This document shows, piece by piece, positions 6,201 through 6,524 of a stretch of DNA of 6,524 nucleotides. The stretch comes from Methanobacteriota archaeon (GTDB lineage: Archaea > Halobacteriota > Bog-38 > Methanoflorentales > Methanoflorentaceae), in assembly GCA_028679495.1 (NCBI GenBank), contig JAJRBK010000165.1, forward strand, positions 1 through 6,524, read 5' to 3'. Each line of letters opens with the position of its first letter. The first letter of the stretch is position 1. Position numbers and translations under genes: made by a program. The notes under the pieces were generated by a model. It made no database searches, had not been told where the DNA came from, and saw nothing but the letters and a program-made list of their open reading frames with translations.

Positions 6201-6362
6201 TCAGCTCGCACTGCTGTGCCGTGGGCGCAGCACGTTTTGCACCGCGTCGGCAAGCCGCTCTGCACACTTGGTGCAGTGCGGGTCGTTGGTGGTGTTCACG
6301 CAGCCGAAGCGGAGGCCATACAGGCAGGCGCCGTGTTTGATGTGTGTCGCATTTGTTGCCAT
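6201..6362 (-). CDS. Small tetra-cysteine protein B (53 aa)
   Basis: An unrecognised 53-residue protein, paralogous in layout to the small protein at 5944-6105. Cysteines are at 13, 21, 30 and 33 (C-x7-C-x8-C-x2-C), with core segments GACLYGLRFGC and HCTKCAERLADAV. The first cysteine pair falls at the same positions (13 and 21) in both proteins, Leu17 and flanking aromatic residues are shared, and in both the CxxC is followed by a likely helix. The ATG at 6362 is preferred because GGAG lies nine bases upstream; an in-frame ATG at 6371 would overlap that site. No promoter was identified ahead of it, so the pair may belong to a longer transcript entering from beyond the window edge. The function is unknown; a small zinc-binding or regulatory protein is possible. 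Confidence 0.6.
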   Translation of the reverse strand: MATNATHIKHGACLYGLRFGCVNTTNDPHCTKCAERLADAVQNVLRPRHSSAS

Positions 6363-6524
6363 CACGCTCATCTCCGAGAGAGACTACACCGAGTCCGTTC
6401 ATAAGGCCGCGTGAGGCAGTGATTGCGTGGAAAAGCGTGACGAAGAATGTGTGTCACGTGATGGAGGTACGGTGTTTTGTGACGAGAGCACGGCGACACA
6501 AGGATATGCCAAAAAAAGTCTTTG

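Noticed and set aside
5983..6414. A 143-codon plus-strand reading frame across the small-gene region
   Set aside because: It starts with GTG without a ribosome site and lies opposite two minus-strand genes that have ribosome sites, a shared cysteine pattern and a terminator.
6461..6524. Possible plus-strand gene start at the right edge (ATG at 6461, or ATG at 6505 reading MPKKVF)
   Set aside because: The frame is open to the edge, but neither ATG has a properly spaced ribosome site and too few codons are visible to judge.
6368..6524. Minus-strand frame entering from the right edge and ending in TGA that overlaps the ATG at 6371
   Set aside because: About 50 codons with a composition unlike the neighbouring proteins and no recognisable motif; the ATGA overlap alone is not enough.
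1..6524. CRISPR array, tRNA, rRNA or insertion-sequence ends
   Set aside because: No regularly spaced repeats, no tRNA-like cloverleaf and no transposase were found on reading both strands.

Overview
The window looks like a bacterial chromosome segment with a metabolic half (about 1-5140) and an accessory, partly decayed half (about 5141-6524). Shine-Dalgarno sites and hairpin-plus-T-tract terminators point to a bacterium. A clear member of the F420H2:NADP oxidoreductase (Fno) family points to a lineage that uses coenzyme F420. Together with a DUF362 protein, an SDR and an acetoacetate decarboxylase-like protein, this would fit an anaerobic Chloroflexota of the Dehalococcoidia type. That placement is inference; Actinomycetota or another F420 user is not excluded.

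Layout. 1-695 (+): 3' part of a short-chain dehydrogenase/reductase, closed by a perfect hairpin terminator. 782-3181 (-): a long (799 aa) DUF362 protein convergent with the SDR, with an apparent EF-hand calcium loop in its C-terminal half. 3182-3480: divergent control region holding a good minus-strand promoter, an inverted repeat in the DUF362 leader and three back-to-back inverted repeats just before the next gene. 3481-4299 (+): acetoacetate decarboxylase-like protein with the Schiff-base lysine but not the neighbouring lysine, followed by a terminator. 4436-5122 (-): Fno-like reductase. 5141-5480: no convincing gene, but a palindrome overlapping promoter-like boxes. 5493-5818 (-): two consecutive, degenerate C-terminal ends of tyrosine recombinases. 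5917-6362 (-): two small genes, each encoding 53 residues with four cysteines in matching arrangement, closed by a terminator. 6363-6524: nothing firmly supported.

How it works together. SDR, ADC-like protein and Fno-like reductase are all oxidoreductases or small-acid carbon-chemistry enzymes, and Fno would exchange electrons between F420 and NADP(H). The genes are in alternating orientation, so they are not one operon, and a shared pathway is only a suggestion. The integrase remnants mark an old insertion site. The two small cysteine proteins beside them are the least explained content: they are too short for ordinary gene calling, yet have a good ribosome site, a shared cysteine pattern and a terminator. 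They may be leftover cargo of the lost element.
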